The notes beneath the pieces were generated by a model, which ran no database searches, was not told the origin of the DNA, and saw only the letters and a program-made list of their open reading frames with translations. Shown here piece after piece: positions 1 through 10,714 of a stretch of DNA of 64,000 nt. Both the position numbers and the translations under genes were made by a program. Source of the DNA: Rheinheimera sp. D18 (GTDB lineage: Bacteria; Pseudomonadota; Gammaproteobacteria; Enterobacterales; Alteromonadaceae); NCBI RefSeq assembly GCF_004345025.1, contig NZ_CP037745.1, positions 2,852,001-2,916,000 of the forward strand, written 5' to 3'. Numbering within the stretch: the first letter of the stretch is position 1; each line of letters begins with the position of its first letter.

Positions 1-1302
1 TTGCAGTGCTTGTGCTACGCGAAATACGCGGCCGATGTCGCGGCTATAAAAATAAGCGGCTAAACCGTATTCGGTGTTATTGGCTTGCGTTATAGCCTGT
101 TGCTCAGTATCAAATTGTTGAATGGCGGCAATAGGGCCAAATATTTCTTGCTGAGTTATAGCCATATCGGCGTTGATATTGCCCAGCACTGTCGGCTGAT
201 AAAATAGCTCGCCTGCGCTATCGCGCTTACCACCTAGCAATAAAGTGGCGCCAGCATCTAGTGCTTGTTGCTGCAGTGTTTCGGCTTTTTCTATCGCTTT
301 TTTGTCAATTAAGGGGCCAATTTGGCTGTTGCTGCTTAGGCCATCGGCAACCGTTAACTTAGCGACGGCAGGTAGCAACTTATCGATAAAGGCTTGATAC
401 ACACTGCTTTGCACTAAAATACGATTGGCGCAAACGCAGGTTTGGCCCGCATTGCGAAATTTAGACGCTAATAAACCTTGCACAGCGGCGTCTAAATCAG
501 CGTCGTCAAATACAATAAAGGGTGCGTTACCGCCTAGCTCCATTGATACCCGCTTTACGCCATTGGCGCATTGTTTTAGTAATTGTTTGCCCACTGCGGT
601 AGAGCCGGTAAAGCTAAATTTGGCTACTTTAGGGTGCTGTGTCAACACCTCGCCGATGGCTTTTGCATCAGTGCCAACCACCACGTTAAACACGCCAGCG
701 GGCACACCGGCTTGCTGGGCAAGTTCGGCTAACGCCAGTGCTGATAACGGCGTTTGCTGCGCCGGTTTAACCACAAAAGTACAGCCGGCGGCTAAGGCTG
801 CGGCGGCCTTGCGTGCCAACATTGCATTAGGGAAATTCCATGGTGTTATTGCCGCCACTACGCCAACAGGTTGGCGCTGCACAATAATACGCTTGTCGGC
901 CGATGCCGCTGGAATAGTATCGCCATATAGCCGCTTGGCTTCTTCAGCAAACCACTGCATATAAGATGCACCATAGGCAATTTCGCCTTTAGCTTCGGCC
1001 AATGGCTTGCCTTGCTCTAGGGTTAATAGCCGAGCTAAATCATCTTGATGTTGCATAACTAATTGATACCAGCGCTGCAAAATTTCAGCACGTTTACTGG
1101 CCGGTTGTGCTGACCAGCTAGCAAAAGCCTGATCAGCGGCTAGCACAGCTTGCTCGGCTTCTGCTGCACCGGCATCAGCAATGTTAGCTAATAGCTGCTG
1201 ATTAGACGGGTTATGCACACTAAACTGCGTGTTATTAGTGAGCCAGTTTCCATTAATAAAACTGGCATTTTTTACCAATACGCCTACTTTTAGCTGTTGC
1301 AT
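1..1302 (-). CDS. gabD: NAD(P)-dependent succinate-semialdehyde dehydrogenase, 3' end outside window
   Basis: I translated this frame by hand: it stays open from an ATG at 1302 to the window edge, giving 434 codons of a family that is usually about 480 residues, so the C-terminus is missing. Aldehyde dehydrogenase signatures are clear: TPWNFPNAM near residue 150, [17 protein letters not shown] with the general-base Glu, and [13 protein letters not shown] with the catalytic Cys. The pattern fits the GabD branch, which oxidises succinate semialdehyde to succinate in GABA catabolism; a related semialdehyde substrate is possible. A GAGGA Shine-Dalgarno sits six bases before the ATG. It lies 35 bp downstream of recD on the same strand, with no terminator seen between, so read-through from the rec operon is possible. 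Confidence 0.85.
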   Translation of the reverse strand, partial: MQQLKVGVLVKNASFINGNWLTNNTQFSVHNPSNQQLLANIADAGAAEAEQAVLAADQAFASWSAQPASKRAEILQRWYQLVMQHQDDLARLLTLEQGKPLAEAKGEIAYGASYMQWFAEEAKRLYGDTIPAASADKRIIVQRQPVGVVAAITPWNFPNAMLARKAAAALAAGCTFVVKPAQQTPLSALALAELAQQAGVPAGVFNVVVGTDAKAIGEVLTQHPKVAKFSFTGSTAVGKQLLKQCANGVKRVSMELGGNAPFIVFDDADLDAAVQGLLASKFRNAGQTCVCANRILVQSSVYQAFIDKLLPAVAKLTVADGLSSNSQIGPLIDKKAIEKAETLQQQALDAGATLLLGGKRDSAGELFYQPTVLGNINADMAITQQEIFGPIAAIQQFDTEQQAITQANNTEYGLAAYFYSRDIGRVFRVAQALQ

Positions 1303-1337
1303 ACAATGTCCTCTTAAAATGTGAGATGCGTGCGCGA

Positions 1338-3284
1338 TTAAAGCCCGCTGCTGCGAGTAACTCGCTTAGCGATAGTTTGTTGAAAAATATGCGTATTCGC
1401 ACACAACAAGGTAAGTTGCTGTTTAGCGCGAGTAATGCCGGTGTACAGCAGTTCGCGCGTTAAAATTGGGCTAAGCTCAGGCGGCAAAACTAAACAACAG
1501 TGAGTAAATTCAGAACCTTGCGATTTATGTACTGTCATCGCAAATGCGGTTTCTATGTCAGTTAATCGGCTGGGTAACACCCACTTTATACTGCCATCAG
1601 CAAGCTGAAATACGACACGTAATTTGCCGGTTAGCGGATCGAACAAGGTGATACCAATATCGCCATTCATTAAGCCTAAGCTATAGTTATTGCGCTGCAT
1701 CATAACGGGGCGCCCGGCGTACCATTGCTGATTAGCATTAATTAGCCCCGCGGCCGTTAACCACTTGCCGATCAAGATATTTAAGCCTTCAACTCCCCAG
1801 TCACCGCTGCGTAAAGCGCTAAGTAACTGAAATTGACTATAGCAGCCAAGAATAGCTTTTGCCCAAACATCTCGCTGGCTGTTATCGGCAGCCAATACGC
1901 TTAAATACTGACGATAACCGGCTACCACCGTATCTTTTAACGCGGCTAATTTTGTCTCAGCCAATAGCTGAATATCAGTAAATTGCGCAAATAACGCTAT
2001 GGCCTTGGTATCGCCGCGATTAACCGCGAAGGCCAGTTGGCCGATACCTGATTTTGCATCAAACCTATGGCTGTGCCGCAGCATTACCGTAGCTTGATTA
2101 AGCACTGAGCCCGCACCGGCCCACTCCGCTAATGGCTGCTCAGAGTAAGGTTGCAATAAAGCTAAGCTGCCGGCTTGATAGCCGCCGAGCTCAGCACCTC
2201 GGCATAAATCGCCCAGCACTGAGCCGGCCTCTACCGAAGATAACTGATCTTTATCACCAAGTAATATCAACCTAGCCTGTGCCGGTAACGCATTGAGTAA
2301 TGCAGCCATCATTTCTAAGTCAACCATTGAGGCTTCATCTACCACCAACACGTCTAGGCTTAGCGGTGCATCTGCATGATGTTTAAAACTGCGTCGATTA
2401 GGTAAAGCGCCAAGCAAACGATGCAAGGTACTTACTTCGGTAGGAATAGCATGGCGTAAATGTTCGGGTAATTTGGCTAAAGCACCACTGATAGACTCCG
2501 TTAAACGTACCGCAGCCTTGCCCGTTGGCGCGGCTAATTTTATGTTTAACGGTTGCGCTGCCCCTTGCTGTAATAAGGCTAGTAGTTTTACTACCGTAGT
2601 GGTTTTACCCGTGCCCGGCCCACCAGTAATAATGGCAAAACGCCGCTGCAATGCCATAGCACAAGCTAGCTTTTGCCAGTCAGGTTCGGTTGCAGAACTA
2701 GGTGTCGCAGCGGTAAATAAGCTTGCTAAGCTTTGCGCCACCTTGGCCGCTATCGGCAACACTGCTTCTACTCTTGCGGCAATACCTTGTTTTACTTGCT
2801 GTTCGGCTTGATACAAGCGGTTTAAATATAACCGATTGTCCAGCCAAACCAAGGGGGCAGCGGGTTCACCTTGTAACCAAGGGCTAGCAGCTAACGCTTG
2901 CTGATAATCTTGCCGTGTTAAACCCATTAGTAGGTTAGACGGCCGGTCGGTGAAGCGCTGCAAAAACTGATTTTGCGGCGGTAAACTCAATAACGCATCC
3001 GGATCAGAGATAAGATCGCTGAGTAAAATACAGCTATGGCCCCGACCATACTGATGACAGAGTAATGCCGTGAGCAACCAGATTAAAGGTTGTGGCTCCG
3101 TTGCGAGTTGATTAAGCGTTTGCGGCAGCTGCATATCTAAGGCTCTTAGCCAGCGTCGGTCTACCCAGCGCTGCAACAAGGCTTGCATCTGTTTCAGTTC
3201 AGTTAAGGTGCTAGTACTAGGCTGGCTAACCGCAGGCGCGGCTAATGGCGCGCCGTCATTAAATAAATTAATTTGCATTGGCAT
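1338..3284 (-). CDS. recD: RecBCD exonuclease V subunit RecD
   Basis: The 648-residue protein is the 5'-3' helicase motor of RecBCD, which processes double-strand breaks for recombination and degrades linear foreign DNA. A Walker [11 protein letters not shown] lies at residues 221-230, a Walker B region [13 protein letters not shown] near 315, and the SF1B motif [10 protein letters not shown] near 590. It is somewhat longer than the E. coli protein (about 608). The start overlaps the last 17 bases of recB, which implies translational coupling. An alternative ATG lies two codons downstream. It is last in the recC-recB-recD order. Confidence 0.95.
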   Translation of the reverse strand: MPMQINLFNDGAPLAAPAVSQPSTSTLTELKQMQALLQRWVDRRWLRALDMQLPQTLNQLATEPQPLIWLLTALLCHQYGRGHSCILLSDLISDPDALLSLPPQNQFLQRFTDRPSNLLMGLTRQDYQQALAASPWLQGEPAAPLVWLDNRLYLNRLYQAEQQVKQGIAARVEAVLPIAAKVAQSLASLFTAATPSSATEPDWQKLACAMALQRRFAIITGGPGTGKTTTVVKLLALLQQGAAQPLNIKLAAPTGKAAVRLTESISGALAKLPEHLRHAIPTEVSTLHRLLGALPNRRSFKHHADAPLSLDVLVVDEASMVDLEMMAALLNALPAQARLILLGDKDQLSSVEAGSVLGDLCRGAELGGYQAGSLALLQPYSEQPLAEWAGAGSVLNQATVMLRHSHRFDAKSGIGQLAFAVNRGDTKAIALFAQFTDIQLLAETKLAALKDTVVAGYRQYLSVLAADNSQRDVWAKAILGCYSQFQLLSALRSGDWGVEGLNILIGKWLTAAGLINANQQWYAGRPVMMQRNNYSLGLMNGDIGITLFDPLTGKLRVVFQLADGSIKWVLPSRLTDIETAFAMTVHKSQGSEFTHCCLVLPPELSPILTRELLYTGITRAKQQLTLLCANTHIFQQTIAKRVTRSSGL

Positions 3285-6200
3285 CGTCCGTTACCGGCTG
3301 GCCGGAAAAGAGTTTATCTAATTGCTGTAGCAGGGCAAAAGGCGCCGTAAGTTGCAGCTGGCCTTGCTCTGGCGCACGCACAAACCAATAAAAAGCACCA
3401 CCGAAAGAACGTTCTGGCGCGGCTAAATAGCCAGGTTGACGCAACTTTAATAACCTATGTAGCGCCAGCATATATAGCGCGGCTTGCACGTCATAGCGCC
3501 GTGCTAGCAGCGCCTGTTGCATGTTCTCTAGGTTATAGTCGCTGTTATTTGTACCTAACCAATTTGATTTATAATCCAGTACCCAATAGCGTTGGTCTTT
3601 AGCTTGTAAGGTCAAGTCAATAAAGCCTTTTAACATGCCATTTAAGGTATCGGGTAACAACGCTGGCCTTGGCACGCCGGGCAAAATAGCTTGGCTAATA
3701 TAATGATCAAGCTTGCGTACATTAACTTGCTCGGTTTGCAACCAAAACTCTAGCTCCGCGCGCACCGTTTGTAACTGCGCTAGGCTTTGGTTAATGCCGG
3801 TTAATGGTACTTGCAGCATTTGTACTAACCAAGGCTGTAATACCGGCTGCCATGGTTGCCAGTTGTAGCGCGTTAGGTGCTGCTGCAATAAGCCGCTAAT
3901 AAAGGTCGCGTCACAATGCGCAAAACCCTGCTGCTGTGCATCTTCAAGTAATTGGTGTAAAAACGTACCCGGCACAGCGCCGCGAGGGAAATCATGCATA
4001 CTTTGCTGTTGCTCGCTATGCAGTAATGGCTCGGTAGATTCTTCCTGTAATAGGTTATCTAGCGCCGTATCTGCGGCCAGTGCCGAGGGCATATCAGTAG
4101 TGCTGGCCATGGCGCCTTCGGTGCGCAGTGCAGAATAACTGGCTATCCACCAACGCTCACGTCGCAGCGGCGTGCTTAGCCGCAGCGCTGGCGTAAGTTG
4201 CTGCAGTGGTGCGCTCACTAGCCCAGCGTGTGCCGCTGGCATAACTTGTTGTTGCCAAGGCAGGCCCGCCAAAGCGGCCGTTAAATCGGCATTAGTGCAA
4301 TCTGGCGGTAAATTTAATAAATAGCCCAACGCGCTTTGTGCCAGTTTAGATTTTTTGCTATTACCTTCGCTAAATACCGCTAAGCCTAGCCAGCAGGCAT
4401 AAACCGGCCGAGTTAGTGCCACGTATAATAAACGAATATCTTCCAGTAACCTGCCACGCTCAGCTTGTTCAAGTGCCGCATCGTCGGGCGTGAGATCGAG
4501 TATCATTTTTTCGCCATCAAAATAGCGCTGCGGTCGATCTTTTTTCGCCGCCTTAAAACCACAAATAAAGGGTAGAAACACTAGGTTATATTGCAGACCC
4601 TTACTTTTATGAATGGTCACCACCTGCACTAATTGCTGATCGCTTTCTAGTCGCAGTTGTTGCTCGTCATTGGCCGAGCCTTTGTCTAGCTGCTCGTTTA
4701 GCCAGCGAATTAAACCGGTTTCACCGTCACGTTGCGCACTTTCGCTTTGCAGTAATTCGGCTAAATGTAATACGTTAGTTAGGCAGCGCTCGCCGTAATC
4801 TTGCGCTAGCCATTTTGCTGGCAGGGCAAAATAATGCAGCCAAGCACTGATCATCGCTAGCACGCCTTTTTGCCGCCAAATTTGTCGAAAATCTCGAATT
4901 TGCTCGGTAAGTTGCTCCCACGCTAACTCGTCATTAAGCCAGTGTTGCAGCTGACCATCGGTATTAGCACAGAGTGGCAGCGCTAAGGCCGCGCGCAGTA
5001 AATTGTCATCTTCTAACTGATGACAGGCTCGTAACCAATACAGCACAGCGCTGGCCTCAGCACTTTGAAAAATAGACTCGTTATCTGATAAATATACCGA
5101 ACGCACATTGCGCAGGCTAAGCTGTTGCCGCACTAATGCGGCTTCGTGGCGGTCACGCACTAAGATGGCAATATCAGACGGTTGCAATGCACTAAGCTTA
5201 CCGCTTTCGTTAACAAAGCCGGTGTTACCGGCAGCAGCTTGTTGCAGTAGTAAGGTAATTTGGTTGGCGCAAGCTTCGGCCATTTGCGTTTGGTAGCCGC
5301 CTTTTTTTAACTCGCCCTCGTTAGCTTCAATTCGCCAGTAATTAAGTGCAGGCACACTTTGCCCTGCTTGTTGTAACTGCGTGTTTTTGCCCTGTGCGGC
5401 AACATTAATAAACGGCAATGGGGTGGTGTCGGCCAAACCAAAACCAAAGGCCCCGCGCGCTAGCTCCGCTTGGTTAAATAGCTGATTAACCGCATCGACT
5501 AGCGGTTTAGTTGAGCGAAAGTTTTTACTTAAACTGTAATGCCGCCCTGCCGTTAGGCTGCGCGCCTGTAAATAAGTATATAAATCGGCACCACGAAAGC
5601 TATAAATAGCTTGTTTGGGATCGCCAACCATAATTAACGCATTGGTTTGGCTACTAACATCTGGATAAATGGCGCGAAAAATCGCGAACTGTATCGGATC
5701 GGTATCTTGAAACTCATCTACCATTGCCACCGGATACTGGCTACGAATTCTGGCGGCCAATACCGCACCGCCTTCGCCTTTAAGTGCTTGATGCAACTGC
5801 AGTAACAGATCATTAAAATCGAGCTCGGCGCGCTGCTTTTTTCGCTGTCTAAATTCAGCCGCTAACCACAGCGCCGCATGCTGGCGCACATTAATCGCTA
5901 ACTGTGGCTTGGCATTAAGTAATTCAAGCACCGCATCTAGTTGGTTAAATAACGCATGGCTAACTAGCGGTTGACCTTTTTTTTGTGCCGCCGCTAAGTT
6001 AGTAGCGCTGTACTTAAGCACCATTTTGGCAAACTCGGCTTGATGAGCATTAAACTGCGCAGGCTCGGCTAACTGCGCTTGCCACCATTGCCGCTCTGCT
6101 TGCCAGCTTGGCGCTTTAAATTTATTGCCATTGAGCCAACTATTAGCAAAGGCATCGTCGAGTAACTGCAAAACATCGGCTTGCAACAAGGGTTGTATCT

Positions 6201-6966
6201 GCTGGCATAGCTGCTGCATTTGCTGTTGCCACTGCGCTAGTGGCGCGGCAACTTGTTCGGGGCTAAGCGGCGCAGGCAAGGGTTTACCGTTAGCATTAAA
6301 CTGCATATTTACCGCATCGGCCTGCAACCAAGGCTGAATATCCGCTAGTAGCGCTTCTGGCGACTTGGCAATATTACCTAACTCACCAAGTAATTGGCCG
6401 TCGGTTAATGGATATAAAAACCGCCGCCAATAGTCACAGGCTAGTGTGTGCAACAACTGCTGGTTGTCGTCGCTAAGCTGCTCGCCAAAGGCCATACCGG
6501 AATCGAACGCATGTTCCGCCAACATGCGCTGACACCAGCCATGAATGGTAAAAATAGCGGCTTCGTCCATCCACTGTGCGGCACGCTCTAGTACACCAGC
6601 GCAAGACGGATATTGCGCTGTGTTATAGCTTTGCAATAAGCCATTAAGAATTACGTCGGTGCTGCTGCCAACACGAAATGCGTCAGCGGCTTCGACTAAG
6701 CGCGCCCGTATCCGATCACGTAGCTCTGCGGTTGCAGCGCGGGTAAAGGTAACCACTAAAATATCTGGCGGCGTTAAGGCATGGCTAAACGCTGTGGCAT
6801 TGTTTGGCTCTGCCGCATCAGCGGGCGCAGTTTGACCATGGCCAAGCACTAAACGTAAATAAAGTGCCGCCAAGGTATAGGTTTTACCCGTACCGGCACT
6901 GGCTTCAATTAGCCGGTTGCCGTGCAGTGGAAAAGTTAACGCATCTAACTGCTGCACACGACTCAT
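3268..6966 (-). CDS. recB: RecBCD exonuclease V subunit RecB
   Basis: This 1232-residue protein is the 3'-5' helicase and the only nuclease subunit of RecBCD; it also loads RecA. The N-terminus has a UvrD-type Walker A, EASAGTGKTYTLAAL, at about residues 22-36. The Walker B motif MVDEFQDTDPIQF and the motif IHKSKGLQYN follow. Near residue 1125 the sequence WVLDYKSNWLG supplies the Asp and Lys of the PD-(D/E)xK nuclease centre, and an upstream FIDLTL supplies another Asp. Length matches the family (E. coli about 1180). The start overlaps the recC stop by 4 bp and the end overlaps recD. No ptrA lies between recC and recB, unlike in E. coli. Confidence 0.95.
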   Translation of the reverse strand: MSRVQQLDALTFPLHGNRLIEASAGTGKTYTLAALYLRLVLGHGQTAPADAAEPNNATAFSHALTPPDILVVTFTRAATAELRDRIRARLVEAADAFRVGSSTDVILNGLLQSYNTAQYPSCAGVLERAAQWMDEAAIFTIHGWCQRMLAEHAFDSGMAFGEQLSDDNQQLLHTLACDYWRRFLYPLTDGQLLGELGNIAKSPEALLADIQPWLQADAVNMQFNANGKPLPAPLSPEQVAAPLAQWQQQMQQLCQQIQPLLQADVLQLLDDAFANSWLNGNKFKAPSWQAERQWWQAQLAEPAQFNAHQAEFAKMVLKYSATNLAAAQKKGQPLVSHALFNQLDAVLELLNAKPQLAINVRQHAALWLAAEFRQRKKQRAELDFNDLLLQLHQALKGEGGAVLAARIRSQYPVAMVDEFQDTDPIQFAIFRAIYPDVSSQTNALIMVGDPKQAIYSFRGADLYTYLQARSLTAGRHYSLSKNFRSTKPLVDAVNQLFNQAELARGAFGFGLADTTPLPFINVAAQGKNTQLQQAGQSVPALNYWRIEANEGELKKGGYQTQMAEACANQITLLLQQAAAGNTGFVNESGKLSALQPSDIAILVRDRHEAALVRQQLSLRNVRSVYLSDNESIFQSAEASAVLYWLRACHQLEDDNLLRAALALPLCANTDGQLQHWLNDELAWEQLTEQIRDFRQIWRQKGVLAMISAWLHYFALPAKWLAQDYGERCLTNVLHLAELLQSESAQRDGETGLIRWLNEQLDKGSANDEQQLRLESDQQLVQVVTIHKSKGLQYNLVFLPFICGFKAAKKDRPQRYFDGEKMILDLTPDDAALEQAERGRLLEDIRLLYVALTRPVYACWLGLAVFSEGNSKKSKLAQSALGYLLNLPPDCTNADLTAALAGLPWQQQVMPAAHAGLVSAPLQQLTPALRLSTPLRRERWWIASYSALRTEGAMASTTDMPSALAADTALDNLLQEESTEPLLHSEQQQSMHDFPRGAVPGTFLHQLLEDAQQQGFAHCDATFISGLLQQHLTRYNWQPWQPVLQPWLVQMLQVPLTGINQSLAQLQTVRAELEFWLQTEQVNVRKLDHYISQAILPGVPRPALLPDTLNGMLKGFIDLTLQAKDQRYWVLDYKSNWLGTNNSDYNLENMQQALLARRYDVQAALYMLALHRLLKLRQPGYLAAPERSFGGAFYWFVRAPEQGQLQLTAPFALLQQLDKLFSGQPVTDDANAN

Positions 6967-9900
6967 GGCTTACCTCTGTGGTTAGTATTGCTGGCTGTTG
7001 CCTCTTCACCCGCAATATTGCTTTGCAACAGTGGGCCATAAACTTGCTGCGCCCAATCGGTAAAACCTGCGGCCATTAGGCTAGCAAAATCGGGGTAATA
7101 GCGGGTAAGTTCTGGCGCATTGTCACGTTCGCCTGCACGCTTATAACCGCCTTCAAATACTTCACGGCTTTTGTTTTCATCTTGAGTTTGTAAATAACAC
7201 AGCGCAGTTTTTGGCATCAGTGGTAAGGGCTGTAACAAACCGCTTTGCCAGCTTTGTACTAGGTTAATAAGTTGCTGTTGAGCCGCGCCAGTAGTTTGCG
7301 GTAATAGTTGTACGGCGTCGTCTAAGCCATACTGATAAATGGATACGGCTTCGCCTTGAGCATTAGCCACCAGCTGCTGCAACCAGGCACCACGCAGTGT
7401 GTGCCAACGCAAAGCGCCGTTATCGCGCACTGCCGTTGGCCGCAGTAAAATAAGCGCCTGCTGGCCAGCATCACCTTGATATAGGTTAGCTAACGTATCG
7501 TTTAGCGCTATGCCCGCGGGTTGCAATTGCAGTGTTAATGCCTGTTCGCGGCGTTGCCAAGTAATGCCGCTGGCACGATAGCGGGCAAAAACCACTTGTG
7601 CTTCACGAACAATTTGTGCCCCAGCTATTTGACCAAACAATGCCAATGGTAACTGCGCTTGGCGGGCCAGTTGGGCAATAGCCTGTTCAAGGTTAAACTC
7701 AGGTTGTATTAGCAGCTGATCGAGCAGCTGCATTTTTAATTGATACAACTGCAAGGTATTAAGCACAAAGGGTTCGGTATCTTCGCCGCTCAGTTCTGAG
7801 CGATAAAACCGTGTTTTAAAACGTTGGCTTAAATAGTGCCGACAGGGGTTAGCTAAAAAATCATCGAGTAAGCGCACACTGAGTAACGGTAAGGGTTCGC
7901 TGCCTTCTGCAAACACACCTTCTGACAAGCTGCTTTGTAGCACGCTACCTTGATGCGCCGCCTGCCATTCATGGGCATAGGTTGCATAGCTGCCATTAAA
8001 GTACTGCGCCGAAAACGGCTGTAATGGATAAGTATGGCTTAGGCTATCGGCGACGCTTTGCTCAGTGCCGGTTTGCCAGCCGCTGTTAAGTAAATCGCGC
8101 AGCTGGTTTACTAATACACTGGGCGGCAGCTCGCTGTTATTGCGTATATTGCGCCCTACCCAGCTGATATAAACCGCTTCGCGGGCGCTTAGTAGTGCTT
8201 CTAAAAACAAATAGCGGTCATCATCGCGCCGTGAACGATCGCCGGGCCGATAATCATAGGCCATTAAATCAAAGTCGTCGCGCATGCGGGTACGAGGGTA
8301 GTCACCATCATTTAAACCCAATAAATAAATACGTTTAAACGGAATGGCCCGCATTGGCATCAGCGTAGAAAACGTTAGGCTGCCCGCTAAAAAGCGCTGG
8401 CTTAAGCCACTTTGGCTAGCTTGCTCTAACCACGCTTCGCGCAGTACCGGCAAACTAATATCGCCGCTAAAGTCACCACTTTCGGCCGCGCTAACTAACT
8501 GCGCTAGCGCGTCACTTAAGCGGCTATAGATTAGCTGGTCTTGTTCATCGGCAAAATCAAACAGGCTTAGCAACAGCCCGTGCTCTGATAACATTAGCTG
8601 CTGCCAGCTGAGTAAACTTTGGGCTTTAGCCTGACTAATAATGCTAAACCAATGCTTTAGCTGTTGAATAAATTGCAGCACTGCGCCAAGTTCAGCCGCC
8701 GCTAAACCTGCCACTTCTGCGTAGGGTGCACAATTTTGCCACGGGGTTTCATCACCCATTGCAAAACCTAACAACATACGTTCAATACCAAACATCCAGC
8801 TATAGTTGCTATCTAGCTCGCCTAACGCTAAACCGGCGCGTTGCTCTGCATCTAGCCCCCAGCGCACGCCCGCTTCACTAAGCCATAGCCGTAACTGCGG
8901 CAAGGCTTCGGGGTTAATATTAAAACGCCGTTGTATGGCTGGCACATCGAGTAGATCGCTCATTTCACTTAACGCAAAGCGCTGTGTGGGCAAATCAAGC
9001 AGATATTCCAGTGCGACTAACAAAGGTTGGCTGCCGCGCAGACTTTGATCAGCTAAGGTATAGGGTAAAAAGCGTGGGTCGTCTTGCGCTAAACGGCCAA
9101 ACACGGCATGCACATGGCTTTGGTACTGGCTAATATCAGGCGTCATAATAATAATATCGCGCGGTTGCAAGCTGGGGTTAGCAGCAAAGGCGGCAATCAA
9201 ATTATCTTGTAAAATTTCCACTTCGCGCTGGCGACTATGGGCAATATGAAAGCTAATACTCTGATCTGACGCCGCTAACAGTCTCGCTGGGTTAGGCATG
9301 GCTTCTAGCTCTAACATACCTTGTTGCAGCTGAGCTAGTAACCCCAGGCTGGCAACGTTAGCACTAGGCTCAGAAAATAAGTCGATACGGCCATTAAACC
9401 AATGCTGGTATTGCTCGGGTTGATCAAATTGGTCAAGCAAGCTTACATAATCTCGGCCTTGCTTACCTAAGCTAGCCAGTAACACTGGGGCATGTAAATA
9501 TAACGCATCGGCATCGAGCTGTGCCGGTAAACCTGGTTTACGTTGATGGCGTTTTTGCGCACCACGCATTTCATCTTTAACGTTGCTAATGTCGCCCCAA
9601 AAATGCCGGCATGGGTTAAGTACGGTTAATAGCACCTGACGCTGCGCACCTAATGCGGCCAGTAGCTCTACTGTTTGCTGTGGTAATGACGACACACCAA
9701 ACACAATAATGCGCTCTGGCAGTAAATCTGGCCGAGCTAATTGGCCTAAGCGTAGCGCACTAAGCGCGGTACTATGAATGTCGGCACGGCTAGAATAGGC
9801 ATTGTCCGCGCTATGGCTGGCGAGTTGTTGCTGCAACAGCCGCCATAATGCCGGTTGCCATAACTGATCGACCGGTACGTGTTGTTGCTTGCTGTTTGGC

Positions 9901-10409
9901 AGTAAATCGTGGCCGTCGCGCCAGCTTTGCAGCCAGTCGGCACGATACACCTGATATTGATCGAGTAAATCGGCTAAGCGCAGTGCCAGCTGATAGCTTT
10001 TTCTGCCATCGTTGTCATCCTGCAAATAACGTTGCAGCGGCGCAAAAACCTCAGCGCTAAGCTCGGGTAACAAGCCCAGAATACGCCAACTTAAGTTGTT
10101 TTTATCATAGGGTAAGCTTTTTGGAATGCTATCACCCAACACGGCGCGATAAAGCTGCCAGACAAACTGGTTAGGCAGCTCTACTTGCAAACCGGCAGCA
10201 ATGCCAGGATGGTTATTGGCGGTTTCGGCTAAGGCCATTTTTAGCCACTGTGCAATACCATTACTTTGCACCAATATTTCTTCAGTGCCTAACACCGATA
10301 TCGGATGGCTGCTGATCCACTGCACTAAAAGTTCGCGCAGTGTTTCAAGTTGATTACTATGGATCACCACAAAACCGGACTGTAGCATGCTATTTCTCGG
10401 GTAAAACAT
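6963..10409 (-). CDS. recC: RecBCD exonuclease V subunit RecC
   Basis: This 1148-residue subunit holds the enzyme together and scans for Chi. The N-terminal SGFVVIHSNQLETLREL and the segment VELPNQFVWQLYRAVLG are typical of RecC; its helicase-like domains lack an intact Walker A, as expected. It is the first gene of the recC-recB-recD operon. Start choice is open: ATG 10409 has no clear ribosome site, whereas the ATG seven codons in (10388) has a GAGA eight bases upstream and better matches where RecC proteins begin. It diverges from the POT transporter gene across about 300 bp. Confidence 0.93.
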   Translation of the reverse strand: MFYPRNSMLQSGFVVIHSNQLETLRELLVQWISSHPISVLGTEEILVQSNGIAQWLKMALAETANNHPGIAAGLQVELPNQFVWQLYRAVLGDSIPKSLPYDKNNLSWRILGLLPELSAEVFAPLQRYLQDDNDGRKSYQLALRLADLLDQYQVYRADWLQSWRDGHDLLPNSKQQHVPVDQLWQPALWRLLQQQLASHSADNAYSSRADIHSTALSALRLGQLARPDLLPERIIVFGVSSLPQQTVELLAALGAQRQVLLTVLNPCRHFWGDISNVKDEMRGAQKRHQRKPGLPAQLDADALYLHAPVLLASLGKQGRDYVSLLDQFDQPEQYQHWFNGRIDLFSEPSANVASLGLLAQLQQGMLELEAMPNPARLLAASDQSISFHIAHSRQREVEILQDNLIAAFAANPSLQPRDIIIMTPDISQYQSHVHAVFGRLAQDDPRFLPYTLADQSLRGSQPLLVALEYLLDLPTQRFALSEMSDLLDVPAIQRRFNINPEALPQLRLWLSEAGVRWGLDAEQRAGLALGELDSNYSWMFGIERMLLGFAMGDETPWQNCAPYAEVAGLAAAELGAVLQFIQQLKHWFSIISQAKAQSLLSWQQLMLSEHGLLLSLFDFADEQDQLIYSRLSDALAQLVSAAESGDFSGDISLPVLREAWLEQASQSGLSQRFLAGSLTFSTLMPMRAIPFKRIYLLGLNDGDYPRTRMRDDFDLMAYDYRPGDRSRRDDDRYLFLEALLSAREAVYISWVGRNIRNNSELPPSVLVNQLRDLLNSGWQTGTEQSVADSLSHTYPLQPFSAQYFNGSYATYAHEWQAAHQGSVLQSSLSEGVFAEGSEPLPLLSVRLLDDFLANPCRHYLSQRFKTRFYRSELSGEDTEPFVLNTLQLYQLKMQLLDQLLIQPEFNLEQAIAQLARQAQLPLALFGQIAGAQIVREAQVVFARYRASGITWQRREQALTLQLQPAGIALNDTLANLYQGDAGQQALILLRPTAVRDNGALRWHTLRGAWLQQLVANAQGEAVSIYQYGLDDAVQLLPQTTGAAQQQLINLVQSWQSGLLQPLPLMPKTALCYLQTQDENKSREVFEGGYKRAGERDNAPELTRYYPDFASLMAAGFTDWAQQVYGPLLQSNIAGEEATASNTNHRGKP

Positions 10410-10714
10410 GATGCAGCCAGATTAGCACAGCCAGCAACAAATCAGCTACCTTAGGCTTATGATTACTTAGGGAAAATGGCGCAACAACCTAACCAGCTAG
10501 CCCGCAGCAACGCTCAACTATGCGGATATTTTTCTTGTTTTGTTAGCTAACAATTATGGTATTGCGCGTTAAACGCGTTTATTCTTCGCCAGCCGTGTTA
10601 ATTACAATTGTGTTTTGTGTCATAAATTCAGTACGACATAACAACGAAAACGTGCGTTCTTTTCGGTTAGCTGACAACAACAATAAGCAGCGCCGACTTA
10701 ATAGGGAGGGTTTT
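10410..10714. promoter_or_regulatory. recC / POT transporter divergent intergenic region
   Basis: This stretch of about 305 bp separates two divergent genes and must hold both promoters. I see a perfect 14-bp palindrome TTGTTAGCTAACAA at 10540-10553 and a partial echo of its core (GTTAGCTGACAA) at 10666-10677. The AGGGAGGG at 10703-10710 is a strong ribosome site that fixes the downstream transporter start. An upstream in-frame ATG at 10556 would add 53 residues unlike the family and is not used here. I could not assign -35/-10 boxes with confidence. Confidence 0.4.
10540..10553. promoter_or_regulatory. 14-bp perfect palindrome, candidate operator
   Basis: TTGTTAGCTAACAA is its own reverse complement across all 14 positions and lies between the divergent recC and peptide-transporter genes. 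Such a site would suit a dimeric repressor. No regulator is identifiable from the sequence, and the role is inferred from symmetry and position only. Confidence 0.3.

Noticed and set aside
425..964. Plus-strand 179-codon frame
   Set aside because: It lies antisense to the aldehyde dehydrogenase gene and has no family features; it is a shadow frame.
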